Shown: in pieces, positions 24,400 to 32,645 of the stretch
How the letters are laid out: the number at the start of each line of letters is the position of its first letter
Numbering within the stretch: the stretch's first letter is position 1
NCBI GenBank assembly: GCA_022840285.1
Contig: JALHIE010000006.1
Span: forward strand, 1-37,394
Length of the DNA: 37,394 nt
DNA from: Porphyromonadaceae bacterium
Lineage (GTDB): Bacteria > Bacteroidota > Bacteroidia > Bacteroidales > Dysgonomonadaceae
Reading direction: 5' to 3'
Notes under the pieces: generated by a model
Databases searched by the model: none
What the model saw: only the letters and a program-made list of their open reading frames with translations
Told to the model about the DNA's origin: nothing
Translations under genes and position numbers: made by a program

Positions 24400-26028
24400 A
24401 TGTCAATCAGGACAAACGCATTGGGATATTACGGAGACCTTGCACCTGAGTTGCAGTCTCTCCTGAGGAAGAACGGCATGCAGGCGCACATCATCTCTGA
24501 TGGAGCGGATGTGAAGCTTGCCGTTCAGGGACACGACTCCCCTCTCCTCACCTATGACCTCAATCCGAAGCAGCTGAAGGCGCTGACCGACTGGGGTTCG
24601 ACATACGCCAACAAGCACGCCTATGACACGTTCGCGGCGCTCGTCTCGGAGAATTTCCATCTGCCGAAGGACTTCGTACATGCCAGGAATGCCAACGGAC
24701 GTGTGGTGATGGGACTTCACGGCTACCGAATCGGTACCGGGGAGTATGGCCGTCAGCCGAACATGTGGAACCGTTACGGAATCCTCGGATGGACTCCGAG
24801 AATGCAGGACGGATTCCATATGCGCAGGGTCGGAGGCTCACTCTATATGGGCGGTGCGCCAATGGTGGCCGACAGACCTGACGGCAGGATCAAACCGGGC
24901 GAACTCCAGAACGGCGGCTATGGCTTCTACTACAAGGGACAGTCCGCTCAGCAGACGCAGACAGCAGAAAACCATCAGCAGGGATATGATGTGCTCAGTG
25001 AGCTGAAGGACATCGTTCCCCAGATTCAGGAAAGGCAGAAATCCGATAAGGCTGCCGTAGCATACTGCGACAGGATAACGTCCGATGTCTATTTCACCAA
25101 GGACAGCTGGAAGGAGATTCTGGACAGCCACGGTCTTGTGGTGGATGAGAATTCAAAGACACTGACGGTACAGTCGATGGCCATCAACAGGGATTTCGTC
25201 TATGACCTTTCCGATGAAGAGCTGAACACTCTGATGAACGCATCAATCAAGGATGTTTCATTGGAGAAGCGGCTGGACGTGCTCAACGACATCATCGGTC
25301 CCGACTATGTGAAGGGCGTGACAATGGAAGCCCTGAACAGCAGGGAGCAGATAAACATCGCCGTGAAGCCTGAGGTCATCGCCGAGATTACAGCACAGGA
25401 GAAGGAATCATACAGGGTCCAGCAGGAAAACGTCATTCTGGAGCCTCAGATGTTGGAGTCTCTCTCCCCTTTCATCGCACCGATTGAGGAGAGCCGTGAC
25501 GTGGCTCATGTGGACGGTCAGAGCGTCTATGACAACGGCAAGGGGTGGTTCCGCGAAGGCCAGTACGGACGCGAGGTGACAGTCCAGGATATCAAGGTCG
25601 AGCCTGTAAAGGTTCAGGATGACGAGAAGCGTCAGACCAGCATGAAGTACCGGATGACGGCTGTCATCAACGGCGAGGCCATCACCCATGAGATATCACA
25701 GAGGCAGTATGACAAGTTCATGGCCGTCGATGACTATCACCGCATGAAGCTGTTCTCACAGGTCTTCAAGGAGGTGGACATGAAGGACCTTCCGCAGGAG
25801 CGTGAAGGAAAGCATTTCGGCATCGGACTGCTTGCCGCACTCACCGTTGCTGGAGAGCTGGCCAGAGGACCGATGATGCATCACCATGCACCGGACCTCT
25901 ACATGGAGCGCCATGCAGGAGGCTCAATCTATATGAAACCGGGCGTTGACTCGCCGCAGGATATTGCAAGCCGTGCTTTTGAAGCAGGCATCAATGCCGC
26001 AGAACACGGCGTAGGATTAGGACGATAA
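24400..26028 (+). CDS. Unrecognised 542-residue protein of the transfer operon
   Basis: I cannot place this protein in a family. It has no signal peptide. The glycine-rich motif GGSLYMGG occurs near residue 147 and a related GGSIYMKPG near the C-terminus. A helical stretch is centred on 190-215 (DVLSELKDIVPQIQERQKSD), and a late segment (MTAVINGEAITHEISQRQYD) resembles the binding-type repeats in DUF3945 proteins. A weak hydrophobic patch (GIGLLAALTVAGELA, about 485-500) could be membrane-associated. It stands between DUF4099 and Toprim genes, so a DNA-processing or substrate role is possible. Even operon spacing shows it is coding. Confidence 0.7.
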   Translation: MSIRTNALGYYGDLAPELQSLLRKNGMQAHIISDGADVKLAVQGHDSPLLTYDLNPKQLKALTDWGSTYANKHAYDTFAALVSENFHLPKDFVHARNANGRVVMGLHGYRIGTGEYGRQPNMWNRYGILGWTPRMQDGFHMRRVGGSLYMGGAPMVADRPDGRIKPGELQNGGYGFYYKGQSAQQTQTAENHQQGYDVLSELKDIVPQIQERQKSDKAAVAYCDRITSDVYFTKDSWKEILDSHGLVVDENSKTLTVQSMAINRDFVYDLSDEELNTLMNASIKDVSLEKRLDVLNDIIGPDYVKGVTMEALNSREQINIAVKPEVIAEITAQEKESYRVQQENVILEPQMLESLSPFIAPIEESRDVAHVDGQSVYDNGKGWFREGQYGREVTVQDIKVEPVKVQDDEKRQTSMKYRMTAVINGEAITHEISQRQYDKFMAVDDYHRMKLFSQVFKEVDMKDLPQEREGKHFGIGLLAALTVAGELARGPMMHHHAPDLYMERHAGGSIYMKPGVDSPQDIASRAFEAGINAAEHGVGLGR

Positions 26029-26042
26029 ATAACTGTACAACT

Positions 26043-27404
26043 ATGGCCAATCTCACATACGAAGACTACAAGCAGAGGCTGAACATACAGGATATACTGG
26101 TGGAAGCCGGGTATGTCAGGAACCGTCGAGACGGTCTCCGTTATCCGTCGTATGTAAGGCTCGACGAGGATGGAAGACGTATTCGCGGTGACAAGTTCAT
26201 CGTCACCCAGAACAGCCAGTGCTGCTTCCATCCGCCAGTCCAGAAGTCATACAACATCATTTCTTTTATCAAGGAGCATCCTGAACTTTTCAGGGACTAC
26301 ACATCCGGAATGAATCTCGATCTTCTGGTAAACAAGGTATGCTGCAAGCTGCTGAACACCACATACGATGAAAGCAACGCAGAAGCCAGAGAACCCGTCA
26401 GGGAACCGAAGCCTTTCCGTCTGGAGGACTATGACATCCACCGTTTTGAAGGAAGGGACAAGGAAAGCCAGAAGGCCTTCTATCCGTACTTCAAGCATAG
26501 AGGCATAGACCTCTCGACCCAGTTTGCTTTCAGGAAGAACTTCGTTCTGGCATCAAGGACGACCTCGTCCAGTTCGGGTCTCAGGAATCTCTCCTTCCCT
26601 CTCACTATACCCGGAAAGGACGATACTGTTGTAGGATTCGAGGAGCGTGGCCGCATGAGACGTGACGGAGAGAAATCCTACAAGGGGAAGGCCGAAGGCA
26701 GCAACGCCAGCGAAGGGCTGTGGATGGCATCACCGGCGGGAACGAAGCTGGAGAACGCCGGTCGTGTTCTTCTCTTTGAAAGCGCCTATGATGCCATGGC
26801 CTATTACCAGCTGCGCCACAAGGATGATAAGGATCTCAAAGATGCAGTTTTCGTCTCGACAGGAGGCACACCGACGGTAAGTCAGATAAAGGGACTTATC
26901 AGGAACTCCCCTTCTGCAACATTCCACCTCTGTTTTGACAACGACACTGCCGGGAAGCAGTTCGTGAAGAACTTCGGGAACGTCATGGCCCAGGAGAAGC
27001 CTTACAGTCAGGCGGCAGTCGATTTCAAAAACACGCCCGGTAACATCGAGATTGACCACGAAAAGGAAATGGCTTTCGACAAACTCCCGGAGGATGTCAG
27101 AAAGAAATACTATGCAGCTTTCCGCCTGGCCGAAGAATATCCCACAGCCTACCTGTGTCCCGAAGACAGAGAGGCCATGAAGAAGGACATCCATGAGAAG
27201 TTCAAGGACTTCAACAGGGCAGTTGACGGCTGCATCATCAGCATCCGGAGGGAGGTCCCGGCAGAAGGCTACAAGGACTGGAACGACGAGCTGCTGGGTG
27301 AGATGGAAGAGACGACAAGGAAGGCAGTCGGTTCTGACATCGACGGCGACGGAGAGGTGGAGATTGAGGAGTCCAACGAGGAGAAACACCATTATCACAG
27401 ATGA
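26043..27404 (+). CDS. Toprim-domain primase-like protein (DUF3991 class)
   Basis: 453 residues. The N-terminal part (1-110) looks like a degenerate DnaG-type nucleic-acid-binding module (YEDYKQRLNIQDILVEAGYV). The middle holds the DUF3991-type region (FYPYFKHRGID ... FPLTIPGKDDTVVGFEERGR). A Toprim core follows, with Glu246 in LLFESAYDAMAYY and the acidic motif DND at 299-301 (CFDNDTAGKQF). The family is widespread on Bacteroides mobile elements and is thought to prime the transferred strand in the recipient. The C-terminal tail is acidic. It is a second Toprim protein of this element, distinct from that at 6379. The next ATG follows the stop by 1 nt. Confidence 0.82.
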   Translation: MANLTYEDYKQRLNIQDILVEAGYVRNRRDGLRYPSYVRLDEDGRRIRGDKFIVTQNSQCCFHPPVQKSYNIISFIKEHPELFRDYTSGMNLDLLVNKVCCKLLNTTYDESNAEAREPVREPKPFRLEDYDIHRFEGRDKESQKAFYPYFKHRGIDLSTQFAFRKNFVLASRTTSSSSGLRNLSFPLTIPGKDDTVVGFEERGRMRRDGEKSYKGKAEGSNASEGLWMASPAGTKLENAGRVLLFESAYDAMAYYQLRHKDDKDLKDAVFVSTGGTPTVSQIKGLIRNSPSATFHLCFDNDTAGKQFVKNFGNVMAQEKPYSQAAVDFKNTPGNIEIDHEKEMAFDKLPEDVRKKYYAAFRLAEEYPTAYLCPEDREAMKKDIHEKFKDFNRAVDGCIISIRREVPAEGYKDWNDELLGEMEETTRKAVGSDIDGDGEVEIEESNEEKHHYHR

Positions 27405-27405
27405 T

Positions 27406-27885
27406 ATGAATTACAAAACGATTAGTCTCAGACCTGACTGGAGGCAGTTCATAGCTGATGAGCTTTGGACGCTGCTTTTTGCCCTGGCGATGTACATCAT
27501 CGGCGGGCTGGACGGCATCCCCTTCTCGTCAGTCTTCTTCTGCGTCGGCCTTGCACTCACCTTCCTCATGTACTACCGTTTCGTGTACCTGAGAGGAATG
27601 AGATACACCATAACCGACGAGCAGTTGGTCTATGAGCACGGAGTCTTCTCAAGAAGCCGTGACTTCGTGGAACTGTACAGGATTGTGGACTATGATGAGA
27701 GACGTTCCTTCCTCCAGATGATACTGGGCTTGAAGACCATCATCATCCACTCCGGAGACAGGACCACCCCGAATCTGAAGATTGTCGGTGTAAGGGAGCG
27801 CACCGAAATAGTAAACACCCTTCGTGAGAGGGTCGCTTTTAACCGTTTAAGAATGAATATCCATGAGTTCGCAAACTACATCTGA
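27406..27885 (+). CDS. Small membrane protein with bPH2 (pleckstrin-like) domain
   Basis: 159 residues: two membrane segments (about 22-40 LWTLLFALAMYIIGGLDG and 45-63 VFFCVGLALTFLMYY) followed by a bacterial PH-like domain. Its signature is RGMRYTITDEQLVYEHGVFS, then VELYRIVDYDERRSFLQMIL and the loop TTPNLKIVGV, the pattern of bPH2/DUF304 proteins such as YdbS. I chose the ATG at 27406, 1 nt after the previous stop; the frame is open further upstream but only inside the Toprim gene. Its 3' end overlaps the next gene by 23 nt. Role in transfer is unknown; lipid or protein docking at the inner membrane is possible. Confidence 0.75.
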   Translation: MNYKTISLRPDWRQFIADELWTLLFALAMYIIGGLDGIPFSSVFFCVGLALTFLMYYRFVYLRGMRYTITDEQLVYEHGVFSRSRDFVELYRIVDYDERRSFLQMILGLKTIIIHSGDRTTPNLKIVGVRERTEIVNTLRERVAFNRLRMNIHEFANYI

Positions 27886-28609
27886 TAAGAAAAGCCTGCT
27901 CAAAGGCACGTGGAAATGGGTTCTGCTCACCTTCCTTGCGGTATTGGCCACTGTCCTTTCCAGTGTCAGGGCCAATGCCCAGATTGTCGTGGTCAATCCT
28001 CTGGAATGGGCTGCGCTCATCGAGGGCAATGAGGTGATGCACGCAGAGATGAAGGACGAGATTCAGGGAGAGACCGAGACCGCCGTCATGCAGAACACCA
28101 TCGCTGCCGAGTTCAGTCAAATCAAGAAATGGGAGAAGAAATACAACGGCTACCTGAAGTGTGTGGACGGCTATGCCTCCTCCATCAAGGCGGCATCGCA
28201 TCTGTACAATGACGGCGTTATGCTGTTCATCAACCTGTGCAACGTGAAGAAGGCCGTCGAGAGCAATCCCCAGGGCATAGTCGCCACGTTCAGCATGAAC
28301 AACCTCTATGCGGAGACGGCTGCGGAACTTGTCTCAGTCTATACCACTCTGCGGGATGCCATCGACTCCGGAGGCAATGTCAACATGCTCACGGGAGCCG
28401 AGCGTTCCGAGACGCTCTGGGCCCTGAACGACAAGCTGGATGCCTTCAATCACAAGCTCTCGCTTCTTTCTCTTTCCCTCCGTTACTACACCCTGACGGA
28501 CGTATGGAACAACGTCACGGAAGGGCTCATCGAGCGTTCCAACGGTGATATAGCAAATCAGGCTCAGGCCAGATGGATGAGAGCCGCAAAGGTAGCAAGA
28601 TCATTCTGA
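27863..28609 (+). CDS. Secreted helical protein, paralogue family member 2
   Basis: 248 residues with an N-terminal signal (WVLLTFLAVLATVLSSVRANAQ), so it should be periplasmic or cell-surface. The body is helical, and its last part, LSLRYYTLTDVWNNVTEG ... ARWMRAAKVARSF, aligns by eye with the end of the next gene's product (AKAVKYTTMGDVWNEITG ... LRWKRLGRTVRP). The protein from 14402-15220 ends in a related FGRWRMAGK. Tandem placement of members 2 and 3 points to a duplication. Similar secreted helical proteins (DUF4141/TraI) occur in CTnDOT-type systems, but the match here is too weak to claim. The start overlaps the bPH2 gene by 23 nt. Confidence 0.75.
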   Translation: MSSQTTSDKKSLLKGTWKWVLLTFLAVLATVLSSVRANAQIVVVNPLEWAALIEGNEVMHAEMKDEIQGETETAVMQNTIAAEFSQIKKWEKKYNGYLKCVDGYASSIKAASHLYNDGVMLFINLCNVKKAVESNPQGIVATFSMNNLYAETAAELVSVYTTLRDAIDSGGNVNMLTGAERSETLWALNDKLDAFNHKLSLLSLSLRYYTLTDVWNNVTEGLIERSNGDIANQAQARWMRAAKVARSF

Positions 28610-28620
28610 CAGCATAGATT

Positions 28621-29313
28621 ATGAAGACGTTTCTCAGATATACGGCAATGGCACTTATCGCCATGACAGCCACGGTGAAGGCCGGGGCGCAGTCCATCGA
28701 CCCCACCCTGGCCGGTCTCATCGCCGTATATACCGAGCGCATGGGCAACTCGCTTGAGTCACAGAACAAAATCATGCTGCTTGAAAGCACCGGCCATCTC
28801 CTCATCGAGGAAGAGGTGGATGCCACGTATCAGATCCAGAAGGAGTTCAACGAGTATCTGGACAGCTTCCGTGGCGTGCTTGTCTTTGCAGCACAGATAT
28901 ACGGATTCTACTACGAAATAGATAAGATGGCCGGCTACATGGATTCGCTTACCAAGCAGATAGGCGAAGCGCCTATGAATGCGCTGGCCGTCGCGCTGTC
29001 AACCAACAGGAACAAGATATACAGAGAAATCATACTGCAGAGCGTGGAGATTGTCAATGACATACGACTGGTATGCTTTGACGGCGGAAAGATGACCGAA
29101 AAGGAACGCATTGAAGTCCTGTTCGGTATCAGACCCAAGCTCCAGCTATACAACAAGAAACTGCTGCGTCTCGCAAAGGCCGTGAAGTACACCACCATGG
29201 GTGACGTATGGAACGAGATTACAGGCCGTCCCAGCGCAAGGGCAGACAAGTCTTCCATAACGAAGGAAGCCTTCCTGCGCTGGAAGAGACTCGGCAGAAC
29301 AGTTAGACCATAA
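28621..29313 (+). CDS. Secreted helical protein, paralogue family member 3
   Basis: 230 residues. A signal peptide (MKTFLRYTAMALIAMTATVKAGAQ) leads to an all-helical mature protein. The final region, AVKYTTMGDVWNEITGRPSA then RWKRLGRTVRP, parallels the preceding protein, and both are of similar length. It begins 11 nt after its neighbour's stop. Together they look like a duplicated pair that has diverged so far that only the ends remain obviously alike. Likely a periplasmic accessory factor of the transfer machine; no catalytic residues are evident. Confidence 0.75.
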   Translation: MKTFLRYTAMALIAMTATVKAGAQSIDPTLAGLIAVYTERMGNSLESQNKIMLLESTGHLLIEEEVDATYQIQKEFNEYLDSFRGVLVFAAQIYGFYYEIDKMAGYMDSLTKQIGEAPMNALAVALSTNRNKIYREIILQSVEIVNDIRLVCFDGGKMTEKERIEVLFGIRPKLQLYNKKLLRLAKAVKYTTMGDVWNEITGRPSARADKSSITKEAFLRWKRLGRTVRP

Positions 29314-29333
29314 ACAAACAAAAGCATACGATT

Positions 29334-30029
29334 ATGTCTTGGGCAACAGTATTGAAGGCAGGTGCAAAGACATCTGCAAAATGGCTCGGCAAGGGGGCGA
29401 AAGCCACCGTCGAGACCGTCGGCAAGACGGCTCTCCATCCACAGCAGACCCTCAAGGGAGCCGGCACAGCGGTGAAGACCGCAGTCGTCGGAGGCTCGTT
29501 AGGTTATGTCGGATGGAAGAAACTGACAACCGATGACAGCGTGGTCGGCATCGTCAGCGATGCGCTCATCGGTGAGAAGAACACACAGGCTGTCAGCGAC
29601 ACCGTCCATGGAGCCGTTCAGGGTGTACAGGACCTCAAGGAGTCCGTCAGCGGCATGACGGAGAGCGTCTCTACCACCATGAGCGATGCCAGCGAGAAGA
29701 TGAACGGCGTTTCCACCTTCCTCGGAGAAATGACTTCCGGCAACGGCGGCGAAATGATGGGAGGATTCCTGAATAACGTCGTACACGGCAATGTGTCCGG
29801 ACTCGGAATAGCCGGACTTGTCATGTCCGCATTCCTCATCTTCGGCAGGTTCGGCTGGATGGGAAAGCTTGCCGGAGCACTGCTGGGCATGCTAACCATC
29901 GGAAATAACTCAAAGCAGGTCGTCCGACAGGCCGTCAGCCAGCAGCCAGCCCTGGCACAGGCTCTTCCTGAGAATGTGGCCGTGCAGACCGCTCCTGCTC
30001 CGGAAGAGATTCACAGGTCACGCAGATAA
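29334..30029 (+). CDS. Membrane-associated protein, unrecognised
   Basis: 231 residues. The N-terminal third is basic and rich in Ala, Gly and Lys (VLKAGAKTSAKWLGKGAKAT). A middle helix with Ser/Thr-rich heptads (about 85-125) may be coiled. The C-terminal third has two hydrophobic segments (SGLGIAGLVMSAFLIFGRFG and KLAGALLGMLTIGN). No signal peptide is present, so it is probably an inner-membrane protein with the N-terminal part inside the cell. The tail is Ala/Pro/Gln-rich. The protein has a phage tape-measure-like feel in its helical repeats, but the length is too short to argue that. Confidence 0.65.
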   Translation: MSWATVLKAGAKTSAKWLGKGAKATVETVGKTALHPQQTLKGAGTAVKTAVVGGSLGYVGWKKLTTDDSVVGIVSDALIGEKNTQAVSDTVHGAVQGVQDLKESVSGMTESVSTTMSDASEKMNGVSTFLGEMTSGNGGEMMGGFLNNVVHGNVSGLGIAGLVMSAFLIFGRFGWMGKLAGALLGMLTIGNNSKQVVRQAVSQQPALAQALPENVAVQTAPAPEEIHRSRR

Positions 30030-30047
30030 CAAACAAATGACAGCATT

Positions 30048-30878
30048 ATGAAATATACACAGGAAATGATCCTTCAGTCGCAGTCCGGGTACTGCATGCC
30101 CTTCGAGGAGAGGGAGAAGGAGGTTGAAATGATTCTTGGGTACGGCAAGCAGACCAACCCTGAGACTGGAAAGGAGTTCTTCCATCACGGAGTGGACTTC
30201 AAGGCACCACGCTATCTGCTTTCCGCCATTGCCAGCGGTACGGTGTCAGGCATAGGCAATGACCCCGTTCACGGGGCATATCAGATAATACGATATGGTG
30301 ACTATGATGTCACCTACAGCCATCTGAGCAACATCTTCTCCGGATTCGGCAAGGAGGTGAAGGCTGGTCAGGTGGTCAGCGTCAGCGGTGACTTCCTTCA
30401 CATGGAGGCCAGGTACAAGGGCGAGGAGCTCAACCCCATTGAGTTCCTGACCATGATTTACGGCAATATCAGGTCCATGGAGAGCCGTAACAAGCCGTTC
30501 GAGGCGACGGACTTCGCCACCATCGGCGACGGCATCCATACACGATATGACAGGGACAGTGAGGAGATAGAGCAGCTGATGCTGCGTTTCTTCCCGGCCT
30601 ACATGAATGACCTTACCAGCGGAGCCTATGCACTGCCCCAGCGGACAGAGCAGATGCTGCGCAACATACTGACGATGGCATCGGCCAGGAACTACTTCTT
30701 CGAGATGATTCCGTCCATGGAGAATCCCATGGGACTGGGACGCAGGAGCGTTCCGCTGGCCGAGAAGGTGCAGAACCTCCTGATTGAGGACTTCCTCAGC
30801 TATCTGGCCCTGCAACACGGGACCTGCCTCTCGACGTGGAACGATGAAGTAAAAAAAAAGTTTACGGGCAGGCAGTAG
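30048..30878 (+). CDS. M23/LytM-like domain protein, catalytically degenerate and without signal peptide
   Basis: 276 residues. Residues 30-140 form an M23 peptidase fold: the zinc motif HHGVDF, the SHLS motif (YSHLSNI) and the last motif, which normally reads H-x-H, here FLHMEAR. The zinc ligands can be kept, but the first His of the pair, the catalytic one in LytM-type enzymes, is Phe. No signal peptide or membrane anchor is seen, so it would stay in the cytoplasm unless exported by the conjugation channel. The C-terminal half (140-276) is helical and unrecognised. A run of nine A at 30851-30859 lies near the 3' end and could be prone to slippage. A structural or regulatory role rather than hydrolysis is likely. 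Confidence 0.78.
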   Translation: MKYTQEMILQSQSGYCMPFEEREKEVEMILGYGKQTNPETGKEFFHHGVDFKAPRYLLSAIASGTVSGIGNDPVHGAYQIIRYGDYDVTYSHLSNIFSGFGKEVKAGQVVSVSGDFLHMEARYKGEELNPIEFLTMIYGNIRSMESRNKPFEATDFATIGDGIHTRYDRDSEEIEQLMLRFFPAYMNDLTSGAYALPQRTEQMLRNILTMASARNYFFEMIPSMENPMGLGRRSVPLAEKVQNLLIEDFLSYLALQHGTCLSTWNDEVKKKFTGRQ

Positions 30879-30889
30879 CGGACAGCGGG

Positions 30890-31183
30890 ATGATAGACCC
30901 ACTTGCTGATCTGGACATCGAGGTACAGAGCTTCGACATCCCAAGGACAGTGAGCGTCTATCCGGACCAGGCGGGAATACGATGGTGGACGAAGGCATGG
31001 TTCAATAACCGCAAGGAAGGTGAAGCAAGTGTGGAGATAACAAGAGAACTGGCTCTGCTCTTCATCCGGGACAACATTGAGAAGGACGAATGGCTGGAGG
31101 AGCATTTTCCGAAACAGATGGAAATCTACCACAATGCCATACAGCAGACCAGAGAGCAGCTGCTCCAGCAGATAAACATTTAA
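30890..31183 (+). CDS. Small soluble protein, unrecognised
   Basis: 97 residues, no signal peptide, with an N-terminal acidic stretch (DPLADLDIEVQSFDI), a central WWTKAWF aromatic motif and a helical C-terminus (HNAIQQTREQLLQQINI). No family recognised. It is spaced 11 nt after the preceding stop and 7 nt before the next start, consistent with a functional operon gene. The Trp-rich centre might be a protein-contact surface. Confidence 0.6.
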   Translation: MIDPLADLDIEVQSFDIPRTVSVYPDQAGIRWWTKAWFNNRKEGEASVEITRELALLFIRDNIEKDEWLEEHFPKQMEIYHNAIQQTREQLLQQINI

Positions 31184-31190
31184 TCAAGGC

Positions 31191-32627
31191 ATGATGACTG
31201 AACAGGAATTATTTGAAAAGAGGGTCATACCGGTCATGAACCGTGTACGTGATGACCTCAGCCACAAGCAGGCAATGGAGGCGATGAAATTCAACAACTC
31301 CTTTGCAGGCATAGTCAGTGGCATGGGTCCTGACGGCGGTATGGCCGCTCACATGGCAGCCATGGACTCGCTGAAGATCACCGGCGAGTGGAACTCCAAG
31401 ACGGTGGAGGACTACATCGAGATGGTGAAGGATGAACTGAAGAAAGAGGACATCCGTGTCACGCCGGATATCGAGTCCATGATGATAGACAAGATGGTCC
31501 GTGACCAGATGCCCAAGTCATCCATCGAGTACATCATGCGCAAAGCAGCCTCCAACTCCATCTTCTCCCTGGCTGACGAGGCGATGAAGTCACCTCTCCA
31601 GCATGAGATTGAAGAACGGGGCGAAGAGCTTTACGGCCCGACGAAACTGGAGAAAGGTGTCGGCCTCGGCATAGGTGCGGCAGCCGATTTCCTTGCCTTC
31701 GGCGGCGTGGGAGGTGTAGGCGGTGCGTTGAAGTTCGTCGGTGCTGACCTTGCGCTCAATGCCGTTCTCTCCCCTTCTTCTTCGGACAAGAAGAAGGAGG
31801 AACAGGAAATGAAGGTCATTGAGCGGGAAGGTAAATACAAGGATGTTCCGCTTGTCGTGCTGCCTGGCCATGAGGAAGAATGGCTGAGGATGCAAGACAA
31901 GGAGAATCAGACAATAGATACAGAGAAGGCTGAAGAAGCAATGATAGAAGCGTTGGCCAGACCGTCAGAAACTGTCCAGATGCCAGTGATCGAGGAACCG
32001 GCACAAGTGCAACAGAGCGCAGAGCCTGTACAGGAACAGACAGCCAGGAAGGAAAACGCCGACGGATGGCAGGGTGTCATGAGCACTTTCGGACTGAATG
32101 GTCTTGGCGACATCGGCAGAAATGCGGGATATATCCTTGCCATGCTCCCGGATATCCTTGTCGGCATGTTCACCGGCAGGACGAAATCACTCGGTCTGAA
32201 GGACAACATGATGCCCGTGGCGAGCATCATTGCCGGAATGTTCGTCAAGAATCCGCTCCTGAAGATGACGCTCATCGGACTGGGTGGAGCCAACCTTATC
32301 AACAAGGCGGGCCATGAGGAGCTGGCACACCGGGACGGCATATCCACAGGAACACAGTTCAGAAGATACGACGAGGAACAGCTTGACCCGCGTATCGAGA
32401 ACCCGCAGCTGAGAGGAACTACCCTCATAGCGTCCATTGACAGCATACCGGTTACGGTGACACTGCCCCAAAAGGTAGTTGATGCATACAGCCAGGGCGC
32501 TCTGCCTCTCAACACACTGGCCAATGCCGTACTGGCACGCTGTGACCAGATGCAGCAGATTGGCTCGGCTCAGGAACGTTTCGAGGAGCAGTCCAGGACA
32601 GAGACGCGAACACTTTCACAGAGATAA
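31191..32627 (+). CDS. Multi-domain membrane-associated protein, unrecognised
   Basis: 478 residues. A helical N-terminal region (1-140, soluble) is followed by a Gly/Ala-rich hydrophobic stretch (about 155-200). Next comes a charged low-complexity Glu/Gln/Pro linker (235-290), then two further hydrophobic segments (about 308-325 and 340-375, with PVASIIAGMFVKNPLLK). The last 75 residues are a small mixed domain (LRGTTLIASIDSIPVTVTLP ...). The layout resembles element proteins that are themselves moved or docked at the channel, but no motif proves it. It follows the small 97-residue gene by 7 nt and precedes the ArdC-like fusion. Confidence 0.65.
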   Translation: MMTEQELFEKRVIPVMNRVRDDLSHKQAMEAMKFNNSFAGIVSGMGPDGGMAAHMAAMDSLKITGEWNSKTVEDYIEMVKDELKKEDIRVTPDIESMMIDKMVRDQMPKSSIEYIMRKAASNSIFSLADEAMKSPLQHEIEERGEELYGPTKLEKGVGLGIGAAADFLAFGGVGGVGGALKFVGADLALNAVLSPSSSDKKKEEQEMKVIEREGKYKDVPLVVLPGHEEEWLRMQDKENQTIDTEKAEEAMIEALARPSETVQMPVIEEPAQVQQSAEPVQEQTARKENADGWQGVMSTFGLNGLGDIGRNAGYILAMLPDILVGMFTGRTKSLGLKDNMMPVASIIAGMFVKNPLLKMTLIGLGGANLINKAGHEELAHRDGISTGTQFRRYDEEQLDPRIENPQLRGTTLIASIDSIPVTVTLPQKVVDAYSQGALPLNTLANAVLARCDQMQQIGSAQERFEEQSRTETRTLSQR

Positions 32628-32645
32628 TTTCAAAATCGAGATAAT

